DNA of 64,000 nucleotides, taken from contig JAIVLN010000007.1 of NCBI GenBank assembly GCA_020524245.1, positions 1-64,000 of the forward strand, written 5' to 3'. The notes beneath the pieces were generated by a model that did not search any database, was not told the DNA's origin, and saw only the letters and a program-made list of their open reading frames with translations. Source of the DNA: Rossellomorea aquimaris. Its GTDB lineage: Bacteria > Bacillota > Bacilli > Bacillales > Fictibacillaceae. Below, one piece after another: positions 8,383 through 16,712 of the stretch; position 1 is the first letter of the stretch; every line of letters begins with the position of its first letter. The position numbers were made by a program, and so were the translations under genes.

Positions 8383-8410
8383 TAGCCCAAAAGACGTCTC
8401 TTTTAGGCTA
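8383..8410 (-). repeat. Long inverted repeat upstream of the 8325 gene
   Basis: TAGCCcAAAAGA and its near-perfect complement TCTcTTTTaGGCTA flank a centre at CG (8396). It is a hairpin in the 5' region of the minus-strand gene, or an operator. There is no T run after it on the minus strand. Confidence 0.45.
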
Positions 8411-8462
8411 AAGGTACATTTAATACCCTTCAGGTCAATATATATTAAACTTCCCTCATGTT

Positions 8463-8478
8463 TAGCGAACGTTCGCTA
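8463..8478. promoter_or_regulatory. Perfect 16-bp palindrome, candidate operator
   Basis: TAGCGAACGTTCGCTA is fully self-complementary and lies in the divergent region between the 8325 gene (minus) and the 8721 gene (plus). It could bind a dimeric repressor. The GAAC and GTTC halves are adjacent rather than separated by four bases, so it does not fit the Bacillus LexA box. The rest of 8411-8632 shows no gene. Confidence 0.45.
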
Positions 8479-8632
8479 CATATTCGTGGCGTATGTATGA
8501 AGATCTTCCGGAATATCAAGATACGCATTAGTAGCATAACCATATTTTCATAGTTTCATACTTTCCATTAACATATTTTACTCGAATGCCGAAATAAATA
8601 TAGAGAACTTTAAACTGATTGTTAATAAACTG

Positions 8633-8661
8633 TTGACATTACCATATATTTCCTATACCAT
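8633..8661 (+). promoter_or_regulatory. Sigma-A-type promoter for the 8721 operon
   Basis: TTGACA (8633-8638), a 17-base spacer and TACCAT (8656-8661). It lies 60 bases before the ATG at 8721 and its SD AAAGGAGGG. Confidence 0.65.
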
Positions 8662-8720
8662 TAACTTATCATTTAGTTTAAATATAACTTCAAACGTTAT
8701 CAATAAAGGAGGGTAACAAA

Positions 8721-9914
8721 ATGCATACAATATTATCTCTTGTGAGCGCGAAATTACATTATGAAGGTGGTAAATCTACAGGTTTAGCGGGTTTGCTAGG
8801 TCTTGGTGTAGCTTTATTAATCGCCTTTAACTGGAGCATTGTTAAATCCATTTTAGACTTTGTAGGAGTTACTGCACTGGCAGATAAGTTAGGACTTATC
8901 CATCCAGAAGCGGGTTATCTCACTTTCATTAGAATAATTGGTGGCATCTTAGGAGCTTATCTGATTGTGATAGTCTTTACATTAATTGTATGTGCCCTCC
9001 TTTGGTTTGTTTGCACAGTATTAAACTCCAGATTAGGGGATCTGCTCGGTAAGGCTATGGAATGGTTAGTTATAGCACTGGTTGTGTCATTCTTCGCCAT
9101 AATTTGCTCTCCAGTACTAATTCCTGGATACATCTTCATTGGTATTACTCACATAATTCGATTTATAAAGAATCCTAAACAATATAAAGCCGAAGAAAAA
9201 GAGAAAAGAAGATTAAATAAGAATGCTGTTGAATTAGAACTAACCAGGACAACGGGCATTAAAGAGTTAACTGAAGAACAGCTTGACACAAATAGAATGG
9301 GAAAATTACTTAATGAGGACCTTATTGAAAAAGGTCTTGATCCCTTCCCTATCACTGTTCAAAAAGAAAGTAATGAAATCACCATAGATAAAACCATCAA
9401 CCGCTTAAACCGTCTTCCAATGCCTGGTGACTATAAATTTATTGTGGCCGTTACTTATGATCGGGAGTTTTTTGCACTTGCCCCTTGCCCTCGATATATC
9501 AATAACATTGATAACTCAATTTATTTTTGGGGTGTCAAGATTTACGTTGATGCTAAAACCAATACTCAAACTCATGAAAATGAATTAATTGTTGATTTTG
9601 ACCTTAAAGCTTTTGATATGATTGAAGCTGATATTTTTGAACACTATTTTGATGTTAGTGATTCGAAAGAGTATAACCAGACATTCAGAAGCATCCGTAT
9701 TAATGACCCATATAAGGATTTTGTAAAAAAAACATATGAAAGATATTTTAGTCACGTAAATTATCTAAAACAAGATATGGAAGAGAAATCTCAAAAAGGT
9801 GAATACTACGATGATGTATTACTTAAGTTTAATAAGTTTCGGGTCGGTAATGAAGATGTTGTTGACTTATTGAGAAACAACGACATTAATGAACAATGGG
9901 CGGAGAACCAATGA
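8721..9914 (+). CDS. Membrane protein with large cytoplasmic domain (397 aa)
   Basis: Residues 15-45, 68-98 and 108-140 are hydrophobic and give three to five membrane helices. Residues from about 150 onward are soluble, starting with a basic KEKRRLNKNAVELELTR stretch and continuing as a mixed alpha/beta domain. No enzymatic motif was recognised. It is transcribed from the promoter at 8633 and overlaps the next gene by four bases (ATGA), so the two products are probably made together. Confidence 0.6.
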   Translation: MHTILSLVSAKLHYEGGKSTGLAGLLGLGVALLIAFNWSIVKSILDFVGVTALADKLGLIHPEAGYLTFIRIIGGILGAYLIVIVFTLIVCALLWFVCTVLNSRLGDLLGKAMEWLVIALVVSFFAIICSPVLIPGYIFIGITHIIRFIKNPKQYKAEEKEKRRLNKNAVELELTRTTGIKELTEEQLDTNRMGKLLNEDLIEKGLDPFPITVQKESNEITIDKTINRLNRLPMPGDYKFIVAVTYDREFFALAPCPRYINNIDNSIYFWGVKIYVDAKTNTQTHENELIVDFDLKAFDMIEADIFEHYFDVSDSKEYNQTFRSIRINDPYKDFVKKTYERYFSHVNYLKQDMEEKSQKGEYYDDVLLKFNKFRVGNEDVVDLLRNNDINEQWAENQ

Positions 9915-10621
9915 ACAACAACGAACACTTAATTTCTATTCTAAACAAACATAAAGAGTTCTTAACTTCCGTTAAGGCATGGAACCATTATTCAGCTCAG
10001 CACAGTCTACCCTCTTCTTCATTACTTATCAGGAAGTTCGGCTCATGGAATAATGTCAAGTTGGCAGCGGGAGTACCCATACAGCTTAACAAATATACAA
10101 AAGACCAACTGATTAAAGTTGCTATTGAACATAAGAGGCATATGCAAACTACGTCAGACTGGGCATCATACAGTACAAAACATGGTCTACCTAATGTACA
10201 AACTTTTCTTAAACACTTTGGAAGTTGGGAAGGTTTGAGAAAACATATGAAAATTACACCAAAAGATAAGAAGTGGGAAAAATACTCCAAAGACCAAATA
10301 GAAAAGATAATTCATGAGAATAGAGCCTATTTTGCATCAAAAACAATTTATAATGAGTATGCTAAAGATAAAGGTTTACCAACCTACAATACGTTGACTA
10401 GCTATTTCACTTGGACCGAAATTAAACAAAAAGCAGGCTTCACTAAAGGCTATAATTACAGTAAAGAAGAGTTGATATCTATAGCCAAAACATACCGATC
10501 ATATCTTACAACTGTGTCTAGCTGGAATAAATACGCATCTGAAAATGGCTTGCCTACAGCTCAAACATTTATCCGTAAATTCGGCTCTTGGCGTAAAGCA
10601 AAAGCATATTTATACGAATAA
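9911..10621 (+). CDS. Four-repeat HNR (homing-endonuclease-associated repeat) protein
   Basis: The ATG at 9911 overlaps the previous stop and follows CGGAGAA. The protein is built from four copies of a roughly 50-residue unit. Each has an aromatic W or Y, then a YSAQHSLPS-like or GLPTAQTF segment, and ends in FGSWNN, FGSWEG, FTWTE or FGSWRK. This is the HNR/HNH-associated DNA-binding repeat pattern, normally found as the DNA-recognition part of homing endonucleases. No nuclease domain is attached, so it may be a sequence-specific DNA-binding protein. Confidence 0.7.
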   Translation: MNNNEHLISILNKHKEFLTSVKAWNHYSAQHSLPSSSLLIRKFGSWNNVKLAAGVPIQLNKYTKDQLIKVAIEHKRHMQTTSDWASYSTKHGLPNVQTFLKHFGSWEGLRKHMKITPKDKKWEKYSKDQIEKIIHENRAYFASKTIYNEYAKDKGLPTYNTLTSYFTWTEIKQKAGFTKGYNYSKEELISIAKTYRSYLTTVSSWNKYASENGLPTAQTFIRKFGSWRKAKAYLYE

Positions 10622-10651
10622 AAGCCACACCCAATCCAGGGTGTGGCTTTT
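10620..10651. terminator. Bidirectional terminator
   Basis: AAAGCCACACC (10621-10631) pairs with GGTGTGGCTTT (10640-10650), with T or A runs on both sides. It separates the HNR gene from the convergent type IV secretion operon. Confidence 0.85.
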
Positions 10652-10652
10652 A

Positions 10653-11258
10653 TTATCCTTCTATCTCCTTAATCATGTCCCAAACTGAACTATTAATGGA
10701 GTAAATAAACTCTTCTTCATGGTGAAGATCGTATTCTTTCTTCATGGTGATTTGGACTTTCTTTGTAACATTATCTTCGTAACTAATAGCTACATTTACT
10801 TTTGGTTCACCACTTACAGAGCCTCTTACACTAATAATACCAACCCTGGTCATAGTTCCATTCCGACTTATCCGATTCATCATTTCTTCCGCTACAAGCA
10901 TTTTATCTGGCTCATCAGACAGAAAGAGATCCTTCGAGATGGACGGAGTAGTAAATGATTGTAGAAATAGATCAGCATCTTCCATAGAGATGGTAGCAAA
11001 CAAATATTTAGCAACATTCTCAGGCTTTCTATATTTTTCTTGGATATCCTCTTGATGTTTATCCAAGTATCCCTGATCTTCACTATTGGAAGTATGGACC
11101 CATTTATATGCTTGCTCCTGCATCTCTATTTTTTCAATGTCGGATAATAATTCTTCTTGTGTACTTTCTAAATCTACCGAATCGCCTTTATCAAAGTATA
11201 TATAAGCAGTATATATAAGCACTAGGAAAGCAAAACACAGAATCAACCAACGCTTCAT
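10653..11258 (-). CDS. Single-pass membrane protein of the T4SS operon, VirB8-like candidate
   Basis: The ATG at 11258 follows TAGGAGAAG; the longer frame lacks an SD. Residues 4-21 form one membrane helix (WLILCFAFLVLIYTAYIYF). The remainder should be outside, with a helical linker and then an alpha/beta domain of about 120 residues whose end (KVNVAISYEDNVTKKVQI) has the beta pattern of an NTF2-like fold. Gram-positive conjugation systems encode VirB8-like proteins of this layout. It is the last gene of the operon, 28 bases after the wall hydrolase. The family assignment is by context. Confidence 0.5.
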   Translation of the reverse strand: MKRWLILCFAFLVLIYTAYIYFDKGDSVDLESTQEELLSDIEKIEMQEQAYKWVHTSNSEDQGYLDKHQEDIQEKYRKPENVAKYLFATISMEDADLFLQSFTTPSISKDLFLSDEPDKMLVAEEMMNRISRNGTMTRVGIISVRGSVSGEPKVNVAISYEDNVTKKVQITMKKEYDLHHEEEFIYSINSSVWDMIKEIEG

Positions 11259-11286
11259 ATCACTTCTCCTATCAATAACAGTTGTA

Positions 11287-13353
11287 TTATTTAAAAGGTA
11301 CCTTTGATACAGGATTAAGACTATACATTTTATTAGATGTCCATGCTCCTTTATGGATTTCAAAATGCAAATGGGGCCCAGTTGATCTACCTGTATTTCC
11401 TAACAAACCAAGCATTTGCCCTTTTTTTACAACTTGTCCATTTTGCACATGTCTTTCAACCATATGAGCATAAACCGTTTCATATTTTTCCTTATTGCCA
11501 AAATCATGTACCACATACACTACGTTTCCATACGATTTTGAGTAGTGTGACTTTCTTACAACACCATCAGCAACTGACACTATAGGTGTGCCAACAGAAT
11601 TCGCAATATCAATGCCATGATGGAATCCTCCAGACCTCATACCGTAACTTGATGATATACGTCCAGTTGTTGGGGTTGTAAATTTTCCATCAGTAAGAGG
11701 TGGCAATCCGGTGCCTTCCCCTGGTACATATGTAGCTTCATTTTTAAATTTTGTTCCAGCTGCAACTACCTTATCTACGTACCAGTCCGCATGATTATAA
11801 TTAAAGATAGCTTTTCTCATGTTAGTAGCGTATCCACTCTTTTGTAAGTAATAGGCTGCTGTGTGCACTGCATCTTCAATATCCCATGGATCAGCTTTAC
11901 CATCTCCATTTGCGTCCCTTCCATAACCACCATATTTCTTAATCATTGCAGGGTCCGTCTTAACATCATTAGGAACCGAAGCGTTACCCAAAGTCCCTTT
12001 ACACCCAGAGTATGACCAACCAAGCCAAGTACATTTCATGAATTGAAAGTGTCCTTCCGCTCCAACCCCAGAAACCATAGAAGGGTGAGTAGAAAAGGCC
12101 GTCTCAACAAAATGTAACCCTGCTAACATATACCAATGAACACCATATTTTTCTTCCGCTGCTAAATAGTAAGGCATAAATTGGGGAGGAACGCCATTAC
12201 CCGGGATAATTTCACCATTAAAGCCCACGCCCCAATTCCCTCCTATAGAGAAACCTTCTAGCCAGTTCGTATAGTTTATTGGAGGGAGAATTTCATCTGT
12301 AGCATCAATGTTTGCATCGTAGATTGACTCAACTAACTTTTTGTCCTTTTCACCATAATCAAATGAGCTTAGAACTTCATCGAAAGTTGAGTAATCTTCA
12401 TTAAAAGTCGTATCTGAACTATAATACTTGTACCTAGATTTGGTTGTTTCGGTTACTTTCAGCCTTCTTATCTTTTCTACTTCCCTAGTCCTCTCTATAG
12501 GTACTTCTCTCGTTTTCTTGATTTTGAGGAGGATATATTCCGGTGGTCCATCTGAAGGATAAATCCATGTCCACTCTTCTTCGTAATACACCTCTTCAAC
12601 GTACTCTGTATAAGTTTCATCCTCCGTATACGTTTCGTCGATGTAATATACGTCAGTACTTGTTTCCCATGGTGAAATGTGTTCTTCAAATGTTGTAGTC
12701 GTAGTCCCATTCCATGCACTTACAAATGAAAGTCTGCTTCTGGTGCTATCCGTTCTAACAACTCCTGTGCTTTCACATTCTTCTCCTTGTACACATGTTG
12801 TTACTTCCTCTTCAGTCCATTCATTCAGATCTTCATAAGTAAATTCAGGCTCTAAAGCTTTTGCCATTTCTTTAATAATTTCTTTTTCACGATCGATTCC
12901 TTCAGTTTCATCTTCTAGACCTTCTACTTGGATAACAGAAGCTATCAGTTGAGGCGGCACCCGATAGGGAACCTGTTCGGGTGCAGACATATCAACTGTA
13001 GATTCGGAATGTTCAATTACATATTCATGTAACTCCTGAGTGACGTCATCTAAATCTTTTCCACCATTCCCAAAGAAGAAGGAGAATGTCAGTGTGGTAA
13101 TGATAATTACTAAAATCGCTGCAAAAAAGATTAAGATTGTAGGTAAACCTACAGCCGAAACTAAAGCTACTATCATTTTAGCTAGTGCCATCAAACCTTT
13201 TGCAGCAGCTTTCGCTACAACCTTAGCACCTTTTTTGGCAATCTTTTTTGCCATCTTTTTACCTTGCTTTTTCGCGGCCTGTTTTGCTTTATGTTTGGCG
13301 TATTCTGCTAACTGATTCCGATCATCGTCGTTTGGGGGTTTAGGTAAAGCCAT
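11287..13353 (-). CDS. Bifunctional conjugation wall hydrolase: SLT transglycosylase plus M23 endopeptidase
   Basis: Residues 1-50 are Lys/Ala rich. A membrane helix follows (about 58-93), then an acidic linker with many Tyr/Glu/Thr residues. From about 395 the lysozyme-like domain has its catalytic Glu in LHFVETAF and a GHFQFMKC segment. The C-terminal 130 residues are a LytM/M23 zinc peptidase with HHGIDIA and HLHFEIH metal motifs. The enzyme should cut both glycan and peptide cross-links to let the channel pass. This VirB1-type layout is typical of Gram-positive T4SS. It starts with SD GGGGGTG and lies three bases from the VirB6 stop. Confidence 0.9.
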   Translation of the reverse strand: MALPKPPNDDDRNQLAEYAKHKAKQAAKKQGKKMAKKIAKKGAKVVAKAAAKGLMALAKMIVALVSAVGLPTILIFFAAILVIIITTLTFSFFFGNGGKDLDDVTQELHEYVIEHSESTVDMSAPEQVPYRVPPQLIASVIQVEGLEDETEGIDREKEIIKEMAKALEPEFTYEDLNEWTEEEVTTCVQGEECESTGVVRTDSTRSRLSFVSAWNGTTTTTFEEHISPWETSTDVYYIDETYTEDETYTEYVEEVYYEEEWTWIYPSDGPPEYILLKIKKTREVPIERTREVEKIRRLKVTETTKSRYKYYSSDTTFNEDYSTFDEVLSSFDYGEKDKKLVESIYDANIDATDEILPPINYTNWLEGFSIGGNWGVGFNGEIIPGNGVPPQFMPYYLAAEEKYGVHWYMLAGLHFVETAFSTHPSMVSGVGAEGHFQFMKCTWLGWSYSGCKGTLGNASVPNDVKTDPAMIKKYGGYGRDANGDGKADPWDIEDAVHTAAYYLQKSGYATNMRKAIFNYNHADWYVDKVVAAGTKFKNEATYVPGEGTGLPPLTDGKFTTPTTGRISSSYGMRSGGFHHGIDIANSVGTPIVSVADGVVRKSHYSKSYGNVVYVVHDFGNKEKYETVYAHMVERHVQNGQVVKKGQMLGLLGNTGRSTGPHLHFEIHKGAWTSNKMYSLNPVSKVPFK

Positions 13354-13356
13354 TCA

Positions 13357-16300
13357 TCACACCCCCTGGAACCTTGCAGACTCCGTCTCTTTTCTTCGCT
13401 GTAATCTAGAGTTCTCTTTTTGAGGAATTAAAGTGTTTGGATCAAATGAGGAATAATGGTCTACCTCATTCTGCTGGTTATTCTGGGCTACCTCATAGAC
13501 ACGAGTAACCTTCAACCTCTTATTGGAGACTTTGCAATCAGAAAAGATTTGCTCTCCTTCATTTAGTCGATAATCACCTTGTCCATATTGAGATATTCGA
13601 TGTTCATTGCCACTTGAATCTTCACCTACCACAAAGCTTTTTTCTCTAGTTGTAACTACCCTTATATTCCTATGTGCTTTTACAGCTTCATCAAAGTAAT
13701 ATTGGCCATCATCCACTTGCTGATTATAAGGTTGCATTTCAACTGGAGCTGGAGCAGTTTTTGAGCGATTAGCTACTAACTTGTTTGGATTAATGTTTAG
13801 TGAACGATTAGATACGATTTTTCCTCCGCCTGAATCCATCTCATAAACGGAAGACTGTGATCCGGCTATCTTTTGAGGTACTAGCGCGCCACCTTGAACA
13901 TCGAGGTCTTGATATAGAGTTTGACCTTTATTTAAGCTAGAGTCTCCTGAGCCATAACTAGATACAACCATCTGTTGCCCTGTCTTTCCCTTTACTTGAA
14001 TGTACGATTGATCGTTTGTGGTTACGAGCCTCACACTTCCCGGTTCTCTACTTGCTATTTGAGCAATCTCTGACACTTCTGCATTTTGGTTGTTGAGCGC
14101 CTTATTGTAAGGATTTATCGTGTTCGCAAACTGAGCACCCTTTTGATAGCCATTTACTCCAAAGACTACTCCTCCAGCATAGGATACTCCATTGTTAAAA
14201 CCTTGATGGTTTTCTCTAGTGTTTTGAGGGAAGAATTCTTCATTTGAAGTATTCTTACCATATGAGACAGCTCCTCTAACACCACTAGAAAGGGCATTTA
14301 TCCCTTTTGAAATTCCAGCACCAACATTCTGTACTGAAGAACCACCTATTGAAGTTGGGGTTGCCATCGTCATTGATGCATTTGCCATGAACCCCGTAGC
14401 TGCTGATTGCGCGATAGCACCAATCTTTGTATCCCCAAGTACACTTTTAATTTCGTTTATGCCTGATACCCCTTTTGCAAATCCTAATGCACCAATAGAG
14501 CCTTTAGCTACCGCATTCCCAATTCCTGAAGGAATAACCACTTTACCTGGGGCGAATTGGGCCATATTATTTTTCACATTTTTGAAGTTATCTTGATATA
14601 AACTTGGTTTTACTGCATTATTCCATTGAGATTCTGCTTGTTGATCTGAATAACCTTGACCTTTTAACTTGTCAATTTGTCCTGCTTTTGCATTTGTAGT
14701 TAAGTTTGTTGCCATCATACTAGCAAAGTGATCTCCATTTATATGCCCTTTGTTCATCAGAGTTTGTCCTTTAACTCCATTACCAGCTGTCTTTAAGGCT
14801 TCTGCATAAACGGTTTCCTTTCCACCTTGCTTTTCGTTAAACATGACTTCTACTTCGTTATCCGTAAGACCCTTACCCTTCATGCTGTTCTTAAATTGAG
14901 TCTTTTCGTTGCTCATAAAGGATTCATTTAAAGCCTTAGCAAAGTCTCCCTTATTAATAGATGCTTTTTCTAATGGAACGCCATTCGACATTTTAGAAGC
15001 AGTATCATTAGCGGTCTGTAAGACTTGCTTTTTCTTCTTTCCAACCATGTCATTCCATTTTTCTAACTGCTCATTTTCTGTAATATTTGGATTCTCTTTT
15101 TTCATCTGCTTGAAGGCATCTGCTCTATTTTCATTAGCCCATGCGGATGTTAGCTTTTCAGCACTTTCCGAAGCTAAATCAGAAGCTTTCGCATACTTCC
15201 CATCCTGATCCTGTATACCTTGTAGACTCTTAAGAGCATTAGCTTTGTTTGATTTATGTCTGTCTTTCAATGATTTATTAAACATTTGTTCTCGTGAATG
15301 ATCAGAAGCGTCCGGGAATCTTTCTTTCAGGTCCTTCATCATTTCATCTTTGTTATCTTTTGCCCAAGCAGTAGTTTCTTTGTCAGCCATATTTTCAGCT
15401 AGAGCATCCATCCCCTTGGATGAATCAAATTTGTTTAATTCATCCTTAAAACCTTCAGCACCTTTGCCGAACCTCTTACCGATACCCATTACTCCGGCTG
15501 CACCTGTACGACCAGCTAAACCTCCAACAGCTCCACCAAGTCCAAAACCTGCTGCTCCTAGCGCAATAGAACCAGCTGGACCTAATCCACTACCTGCTAT
15601 TGAGCCAGCTGCACCAAAAACTGCCTTACCTGCTTTAGATGTAATTTGTCCAGCTTTTAACATTCGTTCAGCTTTAGCATTTGTACCTTCTACAGTACCC
15701 GCATTACCACCAAGAGTAGACTTTCCTTCATTCTCACCTGACTCACCATCTTTACCTTTAGATGATTTTGTACCTTGATATGCGCTCTTTAATGCGCCCA
15801 TCATACTCTGGTCTTTCACTGCACCTTTGACAGCTCCAGCAACGCCCGCAAGAGCTGATAAACCAAATGCTGCTCCAGCCTTGTTAAGTGTACCTTGTGC
15901 TTGTGTGCTTAAGCCTATAAGATTCTTAAGCGTCTCAGCTACTGGAATAAAAACAACGTATAGGATTACCGTAGATATAATGTTTGTCTCTTCTGTTGAG
16001 ATGCCAGCAACAATCCAAAATGTTAGCGCATGAATTGATTGTACAAACACTGTTCCTACTAGCTCTTTCATCCATGCAACTGTTATTCCTTTTGTCTTTG
16101 GGGTTAGCCACAAAGCTAACATGACAGGACCAATAATCATTAGAATCAGCAGCGTTAATTTCCTCATCATATAGTAGAAGTTAGCCCAGATCATTAAACC
16201 AAGAAGAACTAGGTTAATAATAAGTACTCCAAGTACACCGCCATTTTTGAAAGCAGAATATTGAGTATCTAAACCGCTGACTGTCCCTGCTTCAAAAAAC

Positions 16301-16683
16301 TTAACAATAGCTACATTAACGTGAAACAATAACGCGTAAAGGTTGCCAATATTTGCGATACCTATTCCAACAATAAAGATATCTTTCAAACTTTCATAAA
16401 AAGCTGTTCGATTAGAAGGATTTATTGCTGTAGAGGACATTCTCATTCCAGCTATTACAATACCAATTAAAACGAAGAAACCTGCTAGAAGGGTCATGGC
16501 AGAAGAACCCGGAGCATAGATATTCGTAATTTCATGAGATTCAAAAGTTAAATAAACAAGGTCCTCATTACTAGAACCAAATACAAGACTTTTCAAAGTT
16601 CCCAAGTCCTTAAAAGGTTCTACCGTCCAGTTCCATATTATTTCACCAAGTTCTTCAAAGAAGTCTACTATCTTATCGAACAT
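13357..16683 (-). CDS. VirB6/TrbL-like channel protein with very long C-terminal tail
   Basis: The first 275 residues hold six to eight membrane helices, including FFVLIGIVIAGMRM and IGPVMLALWL, the usual VirB6-like core. The following 800 residues are unusual. There is an Ala/Gly stretch (about 340-400) with helix-breaking glycines, then a long helical region rich in KxxNPDASD-type acidic/basic repeats. Near the end are two related beta modules (RLVTTNDQSYIQVKGKTG and RVVTTREKSFVVGEDSSG). Many VirB6 proteins in Gram-positives carry extracellular extensions, so the tail may reach the recipient surface or the wall. SD GGCAGGTGAG precedes the ATG. Confidence 0.8.
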   Translation of the reverse strand: MFDKIVDFFEELGEIIWNWTVEPFKDLGTLKSLVFGSSNEDLVYLTFESHEITNIYAPGSSAMTLLAGFFVLIGIVIAGMRMSSTAINPSNRTAFYESLKDIFIVGIGIANIGNLYALLFHVNVAIVKFFEAGTVSGLDTQYSAFKNGGVLGVLIINLVLLGLMIWANFYYMMRKLTLLILMIIGPVMLALWLTPKTKGITVAWMKELVGTVFVQSIHALTFWIVAGISTEETNIISTVILYVVFIPVAETLKNLIGLSTQAQGTLNKAGAAFGLSALAGVAGAVKGAVKDQSMMGALKSAYQGTKSSKGKDGESGENEGKSTLGGNAGTVEGTNAKAERMLKAGQITSKAGKAVFGAAGSIAGSGLGPAGSIALGAAGFGLGGAVGGLAGRTGAAGVMGIGKRFGKGAEGFKDELNKFDSSKGMDALAENMADKETTAWAKDNKDEMMKDLKERFPDASDHSREQMFNKSLKDRHKSNKANALKSLQGIQDQDGKYAKASDLASESAEKLTSAWANENRADAFKQMKKENPNITENEQLEKWNDMVGKKKKQVLQTANDTASKMSNGVPLEKASINKGDFAKALNESFMSNEKTQFKNSMKGKGLTDNEVEVMFNEKQGGKETVYAEALKTAGNGVKGQTLMNKGHINGDHFASMMATNLTTNAKAGQIDKLKGQGYSDQQAESQWNNAVKPSLYQDNFKNVKNNMAQFAPGKVVIPSGIGNAVAKGSIGALGFAKGVSGINEIKSVLGDTKIGAIAQSAATGFMANASMTMATPTSIGGSSVQNVGAGISKGINALSSGVRGAVSYGKNTSNEEFFPQNTRENHQGFNNGVSYAGGVVFGVNGYQKGAQFANTINPYNKALNNQNAEVSEIAQIASREPGSVRLVTTNDQSYIQVKGKTGQQMVVSSYGSGDSSLNKGQTLYQDLDVQGGALVPQKIAGSQSSVYEMDSGGGKIVSNRSLNINPNKLVANRSKTAPAPVEMQPYNQQVDDGQYYFDEAVKAHRNIRVVTTREKSFVVGEDSSGNEHRISQYGQGDYRLNEGEQIFSDCKVSNKRLKVTRVYEVAQNNQQNEVDHYSSFDPNTLIPQKENSRLQRRKETESARFQGV

Positions 16684-16712
16684 ATTTACTCACCTGCCTT
16701 TCTGTATCCAGG

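Noticed and set aside
8463-8478. LexA (SOS) box
   Set aside because: GAAC and GTTC are adjacent; the Bacillus box needs a four-base spacer.
12495-12719. Minus-strand frame of 74 codons inside the wall-hydrolase gene
   Set aside because: It overlaps a well-supported gene in another frame, with no SD or motif.
15350-15778. Plus-strand frame of 142 codons within the VirB6 gene
   Set aside because: Its Pro/Ala-rich product is the reverse-strand image of the Ala/Gly-rich VirB6 tail, with no start signal of its own.
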